The notes beneath the pieces were generated by a model, which saw only the letters and a program-made list of their open reading frames with translations, made no database searches and was not told where the DNA came from. From Pseudomonas folii (lineage in GTDB: Bacteria; Pseudomonadota; Gammaproteobacteria; Pseudomonadales; Pseudomonadaceae), in assembly GCF_014357575.1 (NCBI RefSeq), contig NZ_JACONW010000003.1, forward strand, positions 1-64,000: 64,000 nt of DNA, given 5' to 3'. Shown here in pieces: positions 36,572 to 45,706 of this stretch (positions are counted from its first letter, which is position 1; each line of letters starts with the position of its first letter). The translations under genes and the position numbers were made by a program.

Positions 36572-38020
36572 ATGCACCCTCCTCATTCCGCCGCTTCCAG
36601 CGTTGATCGGCCTATTACCTGGCTGATGATGTACCTGTTGGTCACCGGCCTGCTGTACTTTCTGGTCACGCATGTACCCATGGGTTCTGTGCAGCTTGTG
36701 CAGCCCGGAATTGTCGACGCTCACGTTCCCCTTCTCCCGTTCACGCTGCCCCTGTACCTCAGCTACCCCTTGGTCATGCCGGTGCTCGTGTACATGGGGC
36801 GTCAGTCGACATGGCTGCTGCCGACTTTCTTTGCCGGTGCCCTCGCGGCGGGCTTGTGTCTGGTCTGCCATCTGTTCTGGCCAACCATGATCCTGCGCCC
36901 TGAAACCGGCGCTGCCTGGCTCGACTGGCTGTACCGGCTCGATGCCCCACTGGCCGCCTCGCCCAGCGGGCATGTGGCATTGCCTGTGGCAATCAGCGTC
37001 GCAATGGCTGGCTTGCGACTGCAAAAAGCCTGGGTATTTGCCGTCTGGAGTGTGGTGCTGATGCTGACGGTGATGACCACCGGGCAGCACGTGTTTACCG
37101 ACATGGCCTATGGCGTGGCCATCGGTGTAGCGTGCGGCGTAGCGACGCTGATCTTCAAGCGCTATGCGGTCGACATGCGCACCCTGTCGGCGCTGTTGCT
37201 CGAATGGCTGTGCATCCTCGTCACGATCCGCGTTGCGGTTTATCTCGCAGACTGGCGTTTTTACCTGTTGGCAATGCTCATCGTTGCAGCACGCCAGCAC
37301 GCCCTGTTCGTGCTGTATCACGACGCCACCCACTACAATCTGACCCGCCGACGCAGCACCAACGACTTTCTGATTAACCTGGCGATCGGTGTCCCGGGCC
37401 TGGTGCCCATCGAATTCTATCGCCCGCTGCACCTTGATCATCATCAGCACGCCGGGACCGAGCAGGACCCGGAGCGCCGCTTCCTCTATTTCCGTCAGCC
37501 GTGGCGTTTTCAGCCGTTGAGCGCAAAGCTTCTGGCCAGACAACTGCTGGGTGACCTGCTGATGGTCAATACGCTGCGCAACATCGCGGCCTACAAAGCT
37601 GCCGGTGGCGCGCCACCCAGGCTCACCCGGCCTTTGATTGCCGCAGCGCTGGTCTGGCTGATGATTGTGGCCTGCCTTGTCTGGCAATGCTCAATCCAGG
37701 AAGTGGGCTTGCTGGCGATGCTGTGGTTCATCCCCCTGATCACCCTCGGCACTCTGCTGCAGAAAATCCGCAGCATTGCCGAGCACAGCGGCGGCCCCGG
37801 CGTCACACCCGGCTGGCAGGAATGGACGTACGCCTGGCGCGTGGGCTGGCTGGGACGGTTTTTCATCTGGCCTTACAACATCAACCTGCATCTGCAGCAT
37901 CACCGCACAGCGAGCATCCCCTGGCATGCCCTGCCCGGCGCCGTCGGCAAAGACGAACACCTTCTGCCGTCACGGGCATTGCCGTCGCTGATGTGGTCAG
38001 GGCTGCGGCGCAAATCCTGA
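36572..38020 (+). CDS. PAP2-like phosphatase / fatty-acid desaturase fusion protein
   Basis: A 482-aa polytopic membrane protein with two joined modules. Residues about 1-200 form a PAP2/IPC-synthase-like domain with the PSGH motif (131-134) and a His-x3-Asp motif in TTGQHVFTDM (His173, Asp177). Residues about 215-482 form a membrane desaturase with His boxes HDATH (250-254), HLDHHQH (287-293) and C-terminal NINLHLQHH. Both active sites look intact, though the usual SR before the PAP2 His is TG. Such a fusion could dephosphorylate or transfer a lipid head group and oxidise the acyl chain in one protein (inference). The ATG 36572 is preferred over an upstream in-frame start at 36464. Confidence 0.85.
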   Translation: MHPPHSAASSVDRPITWLMMYLLVTGLLYFLVTHVPMGSVQLVQPGIVDAHVPLLPFTLPLYLSYPLVMPVLVYMGRQSTWLLPTFFAGALAAGLCLVCHLFWPTMILRPETGAAWLDWLYRLDAPLAASPSGHVALPVAISVAMAGLRLQKAWVFAVWSVVLMLTVMTTGQHVFTDMAYGVAIGVACGVATLIFKRYAVDMRTLSALLLEWLCILVTIRVAVYLADWRFYLLAMLIVAARQHALFVLYHDATHYNLTRRRSTNDFLINLAIGVPGLVPIEFYRPLHLDHHQHAGTEQDPERRFLYFRQPWRFQPLSAKLLARQLLGDLLMVNTLRNIAAYKAAGGAPPRLTRPLIAAALVWLMIVACLVWQCSIQEVGLLAMLWFIPLITLGTLLQKIRSIAEHSGGPGVTPGWQEWTYAWRVGWLGRFFIWPYNINLHLQHHRTASIPWHALPGAVGKDEHLLPSRALPSLMWSGLRRKS

Positions 38021-38054
38021 TGCGTATTCTGCATCCGATTCCTGCTCCATCCAG

Positions 38055-38975
38055 TCAACCACATTGCCCCCTCAACTCCGTGATATCCCGCTTGGGCGGT
38101 ACGCCGAACAAGCGGCTGTATTCACGGCTGAATTGGGACGGGCTTTCGTAGCCGACTTTGAATGCCGCGGTAGATACATCCTTGTGTTCGTTGAGCATCA
38201 AACGCCTTGCCTCGTTCAACCGTAGCCATTTCTGGTACTGCAAAGGGCTCATGGCGGTGAGCTGGCGGAAGTGATGATGAAAGGTTGCAGCGCTCATTTG
38301 CACCTGGGCTGCCAGTTCGTCGACACGAAGCGCGGAGGCATAATTCAGTTTCAGCCAGTCGATTGCCTTGGCGATGCGATAGCCTTGGCCGTCAACGGCT
38401 GTGATCTGTCGCAGCCTGCTCGCCTGATCGCTCATCAATAGCCGGTAGTGAATTTCGCGCTTGATCAGAGGGGCGAGAATCGGAATGGCGTCGGGCTCTT
38501 CAAGCAACGCCAGCAAGCGCTCGAACGAGGCCAACAACGCATCGGTCACTGAGCCGATGCCGACCCCCGCCACTACCGATTTATCACGGACCGGCGCCAG
38601 ACAACCCTGCGCTGCCAGTTCAGCCAGCATGCGCACATCCAGCTTCAGTGTCAGCCCAAGGCAGGGTTGTTCCGGGCTAGCGGCCAGCACTTCAGAATTG
38701 GCAGGCAAATTCAGGGATGTGATCAGAAAACGTGACGTGTCGTACGGATATCCCTCGCCACCGACCCACAGCTGCTTCTCGCCACGGGCGACCAGAATGA
38801 TGCTCGGCTCGACCATGCACACCACCGGTGGCGAGGGGTGCTCACGGCGGAAGAAGCCAAGCCCCTCAATGGGCGTACCGAAATCACCCGGACGGTCAAT
38901 CCGGTTGCCAATGATCTGCGCCAGCCTTTCCTGTGCCGACGAGTGTTGAGCAGCAGTGTTTTTATTGGTCGCCAT
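38055..38975 (-). CDS. AraC-family regulator (AraC_N type)
   Basis: A 306-aa regulator: N-terminal AraC_N sensor (PIEGLGFFRREHPSPPVVCM) and C-terminal double helix-turn-helix (RVDELAAQVQMSAATFHHHF and FKVGYESPSQFSREYSRLFG). It is a third member of the AraC_N group in this window. The ATG 38975 starts MATNKN. Divergent from the MFS gene at 39215 with a 239-bp gap, its likely target. It could also affect the upstream lipid cluster, which it faces tail-to-tail. Confidence 0.9.
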   Translation of the reverse strand: MATNKNTAAQHSSAQERLAQIIGNRIDRPGDFGTPIEGLGFFRREHPSPPVVCMVEPSIILVARGEKQLWVGGEGYPYDTSRFLITSLNLPANSEVLAASPEQPCLGLTLKLDVRMLAELAAQGCLAPVRDKSVVAGVGIGSVTDALLASFERLLALLEEPDAIPILAPLIKREIHYRLLMSDQASRLRQITAVDGQGYRIAKAIDWLKLNYASALRVDELAAQVQMSAATFHHHFRQLTAMSPLQYQKWLRLNEARRLMLNEHKDVSTAAFKVGYESPSQFSREYSRLFGVPPKRDITELRGQCG

Positions 38976-39214
38976 ATTCGTCTCGCGTCTCTTCACTGAA
39001 CTCTAACCCGACGGCATTCAGGCGTCCTGCAAAAAAACAGAGACTCAGAGGATCAGGCAAGTAAGTCAGTGGAATGCACTACAGAGCCTCCGTTGATACC
39101 GGGAAAATGATCATCAATGACATCTGGTGCGCAAAGGCCAACTGGCAACACTCCCCTCACGCGGCATCGACTCAGGTGCAGCGGCGCTTCACGCTCTAAA
39201 GGACACATCATTCA

Positions 39215-40426
39215 ATGACCAACACCTATCACGCCTCCCGACAGAACAATCAGCATTCATGGGGCGCAGTGCTCGCCATGTCCCTCGCAGCTTTCGCACT
39301 GGTCGCGTCGGAGTTCATGCCTGTCAGCCTGCTAACGCCCATTGCTGCCGACCTGAACGTTACCGAGGGGCAAGCCGGGCAAGGTATTTCCGTGTCGGGT
39401 CTGTTCGCCCTGCTCACCAGTCTGCTGATCCCGGCAGTCGCGGCGCGGGTTGACCGCAAGCTGCTGCTCCTGTCGCTCACGCTGCTGATGATCATCTCCG
39501 GCACCGTGGTGGCGTTCGCCCCCAACTACTCAATCTTCATGGCCGGACGCGCACTGATCGGCGTCGCCATTGGAGGTTTCTGGTCACTGTCTGCAGCAAC
39601 GGCGATGCGGCTGGTACCGGAAGATCAGGTGACACGGGCCATGGCCATCGTCAATGGCGGCAACGCGTTGGCGACCGTTGTTGCGGCACCTTTGGGAAGT
39701 TTCCTTGGCGCCTTGATCGGCTGGCGCGGGGCGTTTTTCTGCGTCGTGCCTGTCGCCCTGCTCGCCTCTGCGTGGCTGCTGTTCAGCCTGCCCGCGATGA
39801 AAGCAATCGGCAGTAAAAGCAGCACTAACGTGTTCCAGTTGATGAAAAAGATGCCCGTGGCATTGGGCATGGTGGCGGTCAGCGTGTTTTTCATGGGGCA
39901 GTTCATGCTGTTCACTTACCTGCGCCCGTTCCTTGAAACCGTCACGCATGTCAGCGTTTCCATGCTTTCTCTGATGTTGCTGATCCTGGGCCTGTCCGGT
40001 CTGGCGGGCACATTCCTGATCGAGATCTTTCTCAAAAACGGCCTGCATCGAACACTGATTGTTATCCCTATGCTGATGGCTGTAATCGCACTGGCATTGG
40101 TTTCATTTGGCAGTTCATCGATTGCCACAGCGGTACTGCTGGGCTTCTGGGGACTGGTTGCCACCGCCGCGCCGGTGGGATGGTGGACATGGCTGGCGAA
40201 AACCCTGCCTGACGATGCAGAAGCAGGCGGCGGACTGATGGTCGCGATTGTTCAGTTGGCAATCGCGCTGGGCGCAACGGTTGGCGGTTTTGTGTTCGAC
40301 CTGAGCGGCTACCGGGCCACCTTCGAATTGAGCGCTGCGTTGCTGGTGGTCGCTGCGGTGCTTGCGCTGCTGGCGGCGCGGGCCGCGTCAGGTTTATCGC
40401 GAGCATCAGCTGACACGGTGAATTGA
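39215..40426 (+). CDS. MFS efflux transporter (NepI/purine-efflux-like)
   Basis: A 403-aa, 12-helix DHA1-type facilitator. Helix 1-2 signature VASEFMPVSLLTPIAADL and the SAATAMRLVPEDQVTRAMAIV and APVGWWTWLAKTLPD blocks resemble E. coli NepI (purine ribonucleoside efflux). The match is partial, so I do not assign the symbol. Divergent from the AraC gene; followed 47 bp downstream by a small exported protein. Confidence 0.85.
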   Translation: MTNTYHASRQNNQHSWGAVLAMSLAAFALVASEFMPVSLLTPIAADLNVTEGQAGQGISVSGLFALLTSLLIPAVAARVDRKLLLLSLTLLMIISGTVVAFAPNYSIFMAGRALIGVAIGGFWSLSAATAMRLVPEDQVTRAMAIVNGGNALATVVAAPLGSFLGALIGWRGAFFCVVPVALLASAWLLFSLPAMKAIGSKSSTNVFQLMKKMPVALGMVAVSVFFMGQFMLFTYLRPFLETVTHVSVSMLSLMLLILGLSGLAGTFLIEIFLKNGLHRTLIVIPMLMAVIALALVSFGSSSIATAVLLGFWGLVATAAPVGWWTWLAKTLPDDAEAGGGLMVAIVQLAIALGATVGGFVFDLSGYRATFELSAALLVVAAVLALLAARAASGLSRASADTVN

Positions 40427-40473
40427 CTCACACGCGCTGGATATCCTGCGCTTCTCTCGACAAGGAGATATTC

Positions 40474-40950
40474 ATGACCCGATTACATCGCTTACGTCAA
40501 AGTGCTCTGCGCGTAATGGTTGGCCTGATGGCTCTCGGCACTCAGGTCATATCCAACGCGGCCATCGCGGAAACAACCACGACGTCCACACGAACAAATG
40601 AGCAACGCATATCGATGACGGTTGGCGAACGCCGTTTCACTGTCACTCTCGCTGACAACGAGACTGGCCGGGCATTCGCTGCAAGGCTTCCGCTCACCCT
40701 GGACATGCCCGACCTGAACGACAATGAGAAACACGTCACCCTGTCGCAGCAGTTGCCCACCGCACCATTCCGTCCGGGCGTGATCCGTAACGGTGATCTC
40801 ATGCTGTACGGTTCGAACACGCTGGTGCTTTTTTACCTTACGTTTGATTCGCCCTATTCATACACCCGGATTGGCCGGGTGGAGGATGCAGGCGATCTGG
40901 CTCAGGTCCTCGGAAGAAACAGCGCTCGGGTGGTGTTTGCTGCGCAATAG
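40474..40950 (+). CDS. Exported cyclophilin-like fold protein
   Basis: A 158-aa protein with a signal peptide (cleavage near AAIA-ET, residue 32) and a cyclophilin-like_2 domain (RFTVTLADNETGRAFAARLPLTLDMPDL ... DLMLYGSNTLVLFY, shown in part). These domains are usually inactive as prolyl isomerases. An aaggag Shine-Dalgarno precedes ATG 40474. Probably co-transcribed with the MFS gene. Confidence 0.8.
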   Translation: MTRLHRLRQSALRVMVGLMALGTQVISNAAIAETTTTSTRTNEQRISMTVGERRFTVTLADNETGRAFAARLPLTLDMPDLNDNEKHVTLSQQLPTAPFRPGVIRNGDLMLYGSNTLVLFYLTFDSPYSYTRIGRVEDAGDLAQVLGRNSARVVFAAQ

Positions 40951-40966
40951 GCGACTGACGATACGA

Positions 40967-41467
40967 TCACGCTGGCTCACCGATACACCACCACCGAACC
41001 TTGACTTCGTCGTCCGGCTGGGTCACGTCATGCCCGTGCTCCACAAAATGCTCGGGCAGATGCAATGCAAGCGTCTGGCTTAACAAATCAGGCTTAAGGG
41101 CATTGGTTTGCCCTAAAAAGCTCAGGTAATAATCTCGATCATAAAAAACCGTGACCTCACTCTGGTGAACCCAAGGCCAGACAAAAATGCATGCGACCCG
41201 ATAGTAACCCTGCGAACGGTCGGCGGCTCTGGACAGATGGGCAGCGGCTTCAAGCAACTGTTGAATGCAGAGCGCCTGAACTTCGATTCTGGCCCAAGAA
41301 CCCTGTACCAACGACATATCGACCGGGATTTTAAAGTTGTTATATTTTTCCCCTTTCTCAGAACGAGGGTAATAAATATCACTGAAGCTTGAGGCCCAAC
41401 GCTCCAATGCACGAAGGCGGCGAGCAACGCCCCTGACTCGCTTGCCGCTGGTACTTATTTTTCTCAT
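40967..41467 (-). CDS. DUF3916-like protein, possible immunity protein
   Basis: A 166-aa protein matching my recollection of DUF3916 (basic N-terminal KRVRGVARRLRALERW, central IPVDMSLVQGSW, and IFVWPWVHQSEVTVFYDRDYY). DUF3916 genes are often found as orphans near polymorphic-toxin loci. The ATG 41467 starts MRKISTSGKR. It marks the left border of the orphan-gene zone. Confidence 0.6.
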   Translation of the reverse strand: MRKISTSGKRVRGVARRLRALERWASSFSDIYYPRSEKGEKYNNFKIPVDMSLVQGSWARIEVQALCIQQLLEAAAHLSRAADRSQGYYRVACIFVWPWVHQSEVTVFYDRDYYLSFLGQTNALKPDLLSQTLALHLPEHFVEHGHDVTQPDDEVKVRWWCIGEPA

Positions 41468-41509
41468 GCACAGACCTGCCAAAATCAATTCGCCACGTAG
41501 TCGCCCGGA

Positions 41510-42010
41510 CTATCCGACATAAGAAAAAACAGCGTACTCAAACCCGTTGAATGAAAAAAGCGCGACTTCTTTCATGCCCATTTTCAGATGGGCACGCAGA
41601 GAGGGTTCGTTGTCCCGGCGTATGAACAGAACGCCCTCACGCCCCGGTTCAAGGCTTCGCAGATCAGCAAACATCTTCTGCGCCAAGCCTTTGCCGCGCT
41701 CTTGCTCTCCGACACAGATCGGGCCGTAGACATAGGCGTCGGGCGCACCGTGATAAGCCGAGAACATGGCTTGCACGATTGGCAGATCCGCGTTCATTGC
41801 CCGAGTGGTGGTCATCAGAAAACCAGTGACACGCCCATCGCGGCGCGCAACGATCAGTGGCATTTCATTCATCATAGCCTCTACCCGCGACCGTGGCAGG
41901 CTTGCAGAGAGTGAGCCGCCCTGGGCGATTTGATTGGCAGCCTGAAGCTCTAGAATCCCAGCCAGGTCAGCTTCGTCAGCTCTGCCGATATGGGTTTGAT
42001 GCTGGGTCAT
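41510..42010 (-). CDS. GNAT-family N-acetyltransferase
   Basis: A 166-aa GNAT: acetyl-CoA pyrophosphate loop CVGEQERGKGLAQKMF, followed by LFIRRDNEPSLRAHLKMGMKE. The ATG 42010 (MTQHQTHIG) is supported by an upstream gtgga; an in-frame ATG at 42037 is an alternative. Acceptor substrate unknown. Confidence 0.82.
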   Translation of the reverse strand: MTQHQTHIGRADEADLAGILELQAANQIAQGGSLSASLPRSRVEAMMNEMPLIVARRDGRVTGFLMTTTRAMNADLPIVQAMFSAYHGAPDAYVYGPICVGEQERGKGLAQKMFADLRSLEPGREGVLFIRRDNEPSLRAHLKMGMKEVALFSFNGFEYAVFSYVG

Positions 42011-42185
42011 TTGGGCTATTCCACTGTTAGCGTCCATGCGCCGATACTAACCGGCGTGCGGTAATGCACAAGGGTGTCCGTCACCTGCGACGATGGTCGA
42101 CAGTATCGGCGATGAAAGGCTGCTGTCGGCCAAGAGCGGCCAGTCTATGTCCCTTGAATAAGCGCTAAACAAGGTAAATTTCGCG

Positions 42186-42608
42186 ATGAAAAGCTGGATA
42201 GCTAATACGAAAATTGATGCCCTGTTAGGGGCTAGCTCTCAACAATTTGATGGCGTGAAGGTCAGGCGGACCCTTATAGAATACTGCGACAGGTATCAAA
42301 AGATTTATCCTTTTGACATCGTGGAAGAGCCACTTGGTTTTCTGAAAAGCAATGTAAATTCAGATGGTCAATATAAGGAGATGCGAGCACTGCTTAGGGT
42401 TGCCGCTGAAGAATACTGCATTAGTTTAAACGAGATAGCCGATGCTCTTCTTGACCTGATAGACACTCCTATCCTTACTACGGACCAGGCAAAAAAAGTT
42501 ATCAACCACGTTTTCGAAGCATTTTCCTGCAATGAAAGCCCCGAAGATTTCATCCAAAGAGAGGATGCGTATTTATGCGAAAATCTATTTGCGATTACCT
42601 CCAGCTAG
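42186..42608 (+). CDS. Hypothetical protein of the accessory zone
   Basis: A 140-aa protein (MKSWIANTKIDALLGASSQQ...) encoded by visibly AT-richer DNA than the flanking core genes, with Asn/Lys/Ile-rich codons. No family recognised. Bracketed by GGCCGCTTTTGGC-type motifs at 42126-42139 (variant, inverted) and 42646-42658. Possibly an orphan immunity-like gene. Confidence 0.55.
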   Translation: MKSWIANTKIDALLGASSQQFDGVKVRRTLIEYCDRYQKIYPFDIVEEPLGFLKSNVNSDGQYKEMRALLRVAAEEYCISLNEIADALLDLIDTPILTTDQAKKVINHVFEAFSCNESPEDFIQREDAYLCENLFAITSS

Positions 42609-42770
42609 CAAACGGTTGAAACCTCTAGCCTTGCTCACAATGACTGGCCGCTTTTGGCGGATGGCTGACTGCGGCGAGGCGCTTTATACGCTCTCCCCTC
42701 AAGCGGGCGTCGCCCAAACCTCTTGGCTGCGGAGCGAAACAATCGCACCACTGGAAAAAGCGGAGCACAC

Positions 42771-43604
42771 ATGGACAAGAAGGCGAAAAACATACTTTTT
42801 AAAACATACTGGGGTAGCAATGGCTGGCTTCCTGCCCCGAAGACGGAATCTCAGGATTTCGCCTATGCAAAAGCTCAAGGCTTGATGTTTGAACCCGTGA
42901 GCATCGGCCACGACCAGTGCGTGGGCGAGGTATTGGACATGGTCAAGCGAATCCCCGCAGCCAAGGCAGCCTGTGCATTTGTAGCCAGTCTTTCCACAAG
43001 AAGACTGGATTGGCGGTCTGGCGTGGCTTCATATCATCTTGCCTGCCAAATGGCTCTTCATCACTACACGCCGGCTGTTAGTGGTCACAGCTACCTTCCA
43101 GACGGTACGGTCACCGCAACAAGTTATACGTGCGCTGTTTGTCGCGATGTGGTGCCCGGCCTCACGGTCGGCGACGATCAATACACAGATGTGAACCTCA
43201 ATGTCCTCAACTTCGAGCGCATAAAATGGGGCGGCGTCCGCCACGGCAAGTTGATCTACACGTGGTTCGACCTTCAGGAACTGTTGCGTGCCGACATCCC
43301 CGATCCGAAGGAAGAGGATTTAGCAATTCTCCAGGCAATCCTTGAGATCATCGAACTAAGCCAACCTGGCGACCACGCCGGCACATTGGAAAAACGGTTG
43401 GCAGGCGTGGTGAAGTCTTCAAAGAACGAGCGGCGGGTGATTATCGACGTCCTTGCACACTTGGACGTGCTCAAACCAGCGTCATTCGAACGGCCTATTC
43501 ACAGCAGAAGCGACTGGTCGGGAGCGGCTGCATGCTGGCGCGGAGAGGACAAGTTCGATCACGAGGCAGTGCGCAAACATTTCGGCAAGTGGCTCCACAG
43601 GTGA
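42771..43604 (+). CDS. Hypothetical protein with a CxxC motif
   Basis: A 277-aa protein. A cggagc Shine-Dalgarno precedes ATG 42771 (MDKKAKNILFKTYWG). One Cys pair (YTCAVCRDV) could bind zinc, and several Trp/Tyr are conserved-looking. The C-terminus (ERPIHSRSDWSGAAACWRGED) looks structured. Found here as a lone gene without recognised partners. Function unknown. Confidence 0.65.
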   Translation: MDKKAKNILFKTYWGSNGWLPAPKTESQDFAYAKAQGLMFEPVSIGHDQCVGEVLDMVKRIPAAKAACAFVASLSTRRLDWRSGVASYHLACQMALHHYTPAVSGHSYLPDGTVTATSYTCAVCRDVVPGLTVGDDQYTDVNLNVLNFERIKWGGVRHGKLIYTWFDLQELLRADIPDPKEEDLAILQAILEIIELSQPGDHAGTLEKRLAGVVKSSKNERRVIIDVLAHLDVLKPASFERPIHSRSDWSGAAACWRGEDKFDHEAVRKHFGKWLHR

Positions 43605-43909
43605 GGTCAATCATCGTCGACTCATGCCATCGGATACCTTTCAACTCCTCGAATTACATTTCTATTTAGCTGTCTGGCAGACATTTCTGAACAGCCTCGA
43701 CGCGTGTCGGGTCGGGATGGTTCCCCGCGACAAGATGAGTTCTGTGGAAGTCGGGCGATGAGTCCAGCCTGCCTCGGTCTTCGCTCTGGCGGCTCCTTAT
43801 CTGCTGAATGAACAAGGACAGCGTAAGAGTTATGCCGAACCAGTACTCGACAGGGGGCTGTCCATTTTTGGCCGATGGATGTCGGTAGCTAGTGTTCGCT
43901 TTCGGTCAG
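43605..43909. other. Intergenic stretch without supported gene
   Basis: About 305 bp. It includes a tttttggccgatggatgtcgg element related to the GGCCGCTTTTGGC motif (about 43866-43886). I see no credible ORF, promoter or hairpin beyond that. Confidence 0.6.
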
Positions 43910-44332
43910 TCAAATTGAGTTGAACAGGCCGAGATATGAAATGGTTGCAGTGCTCTCCGGCAAGCGTACCAGCGGTTCTACTTGGGTAGAGGTCGAACGA
44001 TGGTCGCCCCAGATGGCATTAGAGCCCACAATGATAAAATGCGTGAATTCTCGGGCCTTGGAGTCGAGCAGCGCTATTTCGGACTGACTGCGGATTTGCC
44101 CTATGACGTCTTCTGGGGTGCCGGCAAGCTCAACGAAATCTGAATCCATATGGAACCCAAGATCTTCCGCCAGTCTCCAGGTCGGATTGCGTTGTTCCCA
44201 CGAAACGTACTCGGCTTCGCTTGCGCTTTCAGGGGGCTCTGGCTCCCATTGTTCAAACACAAATTTATGCGCCTCGGCTTCGGTAGCGAAATTGGCACCA
44301 AAGAGATGAAAGGGCCAGAAGCCATCTTGCAT
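43910..44332 (-). CDS. Immunity protein 22 (Imm22)-family protein
   Basis: A 140-aa acidic protein with the Imm22 pattern: N-terminal HLFGANFATEAEAHKFVFE, then WRLAEDLGFHMDSDFVELAG, and FTHFIIVGSNAIWG. Imm22 proteins neutralise polymorphic-toxin domains. No cognate toxin gene is adjacent, so this is an orphan. The ATG has a gaggtc Shine-Dalgarno. Confidence 0.72.
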   Translation of the reverse strand: MQDGFWPFHLFGANFATEAEAHKFVFEQWEPEPPESASEAEYVSWEQRNPTWRLAEDLGFHMDSDFVELAGTPEDVIGQIRSQSEIALLDSKAREFTHFIIVGSNAIWGDHRSTSTQVEPLVRLPESTATISYLGLFNSI

Positions 44333-44483
44333 GACACGACCTCAGTTGTTGGTGAGTCGTCAGGATCGTACCTGATTAAAGGTGGATGAGCAGCGTGTCA
44401 GGTAACCCTGGCGGGCAAAAGATGCTCACAGAAAAGAAATATGTGTTGGTGCCTGTCAGTCGTGGAAAATAAGGAAACCCTGA

Positions 44484-44798
44484 ATGTGGCTTAAACCTGT
44501 TGCACTTGCAATCATGCTGCTACTGCTTGTGACGGCCTGTTTTGCCAAGCCGTTTCAGCCACCCACCGATGAAGTGGAGCTCTGGAAGAAGCCTGGCGAG
44601 GACGAGCGGCAGGTGCTCTCCTCGATGTTGGCGTGCGGTTCAACGAATCGCTACGGCATTGACCCCAAGGCCACGCTCGAGCAGAAAGCAGAACGCTTCG
44701 AGTGTATGAAGCGCGCAGGCTACACCCGCAGTGACGGCTTCGATCTCTGTGCTTTGGACACCAGGCATGAGCTGAAGGCATGTGCGTCGGCACGTTGA
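44484..44798 (+). CDS. Small lipoprotein with CMxxxG module
   Basis: A 104-aa predicted lipoprotein (lipobox LVTAC, Cys19). The mature part has one cysteine module: ACGSTN ... FECMKRAGYTRSDGFDLC ... ELKAC, suitable for two disulfides. The same module occurs twice in the lipoprotein at 45038-45706. Periplasmic or outer-membrane location. Function unknown; it could be an immunity protein against a cell-surface toxin (inference). Confidence 0.7.
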   Translation: MWLKPVALAIMLLLLVTACFAKPFQPPTDEVELWKKPGEDERQVLSSMLACGSTNRYGIDPKATLEQKAERFECMKRAGYTRSDGFDLCALDTRHELKACASAR

Positions 44799-45037
44799 GG
44801 CCAAAAGACATCGCCCGTAAAGGAGCGATCGGCATTGGAATCCCTAATGCGAAAGAGATCATCTCCCTCACGTTCAACACCATGTTGGACATAATCCTCC
44901 GGGCATCATAATTCTCGACCGCCAGCTAAGCCAAGGGTCTACTGCAGTCGATGCGGCGACAGATGAAGTGGTATCCGTTAAATCAATGCAGAAAACGCAA
45001 CTGGCCCAATGAACTGAAACGTCGTGAGCCTAGGACG

Positions 45038-45706
45038 CTATCTCGGTTGACTCGGTAGTGTTGTCACCGAACAGCCCGTCACTTGCGGGTAAGTCTGGCA
45101 AACCAGCATATTTTTATTTTTGGGCTCGAAGCCGTGATCAATCATGCAGCGTTGGACTTTGGCTGTGCTTCCGATGCTTGCGACATCTAGATTTGACCCC
45201 AGTGGTTTTGCATAGCCGCACGCATACATGACCGGCAGGGCTTCACTATCATTGGCTATCTGGACTGAGAAATGGAGTGATGCTCCCGCTTTACGCCATG
45301 AGACCTGCATACGTTCATCCCGGCCTGAATTAGGCTTGATTGGGTGAAATGCTTCATCTTCAACAAACGGCAATGCTTCGAGCTGGGACAGACTGAGCGG
45401 ACGGCCCTGCCTTTCTTCGACGCAGGCTGGCATATTCTTCATTATTTCGCAGTATTCAAAGCCGTCTCTACGAGTAAAACCGAGGCGCTGCATACACTGA
45501 AAGTGAATGACCTCTTCGTTTATTGGGAAATAGTTTTGTGGCCCTCCTACAGGGTCTCCACACTCTGCCATTGCCGCTTTGACGCCCTCTACAGAAGTGG
45601 AAGCGCGTTTCCATTGGGTGAAAGACGCTGGTGGCGGGCAGCCGGTAAGTAAAAGTACCGATGAAATCAGGACTGGGATAGCAATAATCTGAGATTTGCT
45701 GAACAA
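45038..45706 (-). CDS. Lipoprotein with two related cysteine modules
   Basis: A 222-aa lipoprotein (lipobox LLTGC, Cys23). The first module is ECGDPVG ... FQCMQRLGFTRRDGFEYC ... PAC; a more diverged second is ACGYAKP ... QRCMIDHGFEPKNKNMLVC ... GC. The first is clearly homologous to the protein at 44484, in opposite orientation. TTG start with an agga Shine-Dalgarno. Function unknown. Confidence 0.7.
   Translation of the reverse strand: MFSKSQIIAIPVLISSVLLLTGCPPPASFTQWKRASTSVEGVKAAMAECGDPVGGPQNYFPINEEVIHFQCMQRLGFTRRDGFEYCEIMKNMPACVEERQGRPLSLSQLEALPFVEDEAFHPIKPNSGRDERMQVSWRKAGASLHFSVQIANDSEALPVMYACGYAKPLGSNLDVASIGSTAKVQRCMIDHGFEPKNKNMLVCQTYPQVTGCSVTTLPSQPR

Noticed and set aside
36491..37687. 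398-codon antisense ORF opposite the PAP2-desaturase fusion
   Set aside because: Gln/His/Arg-rich composition typical of the antisense of a GC-rich gene; the sense strand carries all catalytic motifs.
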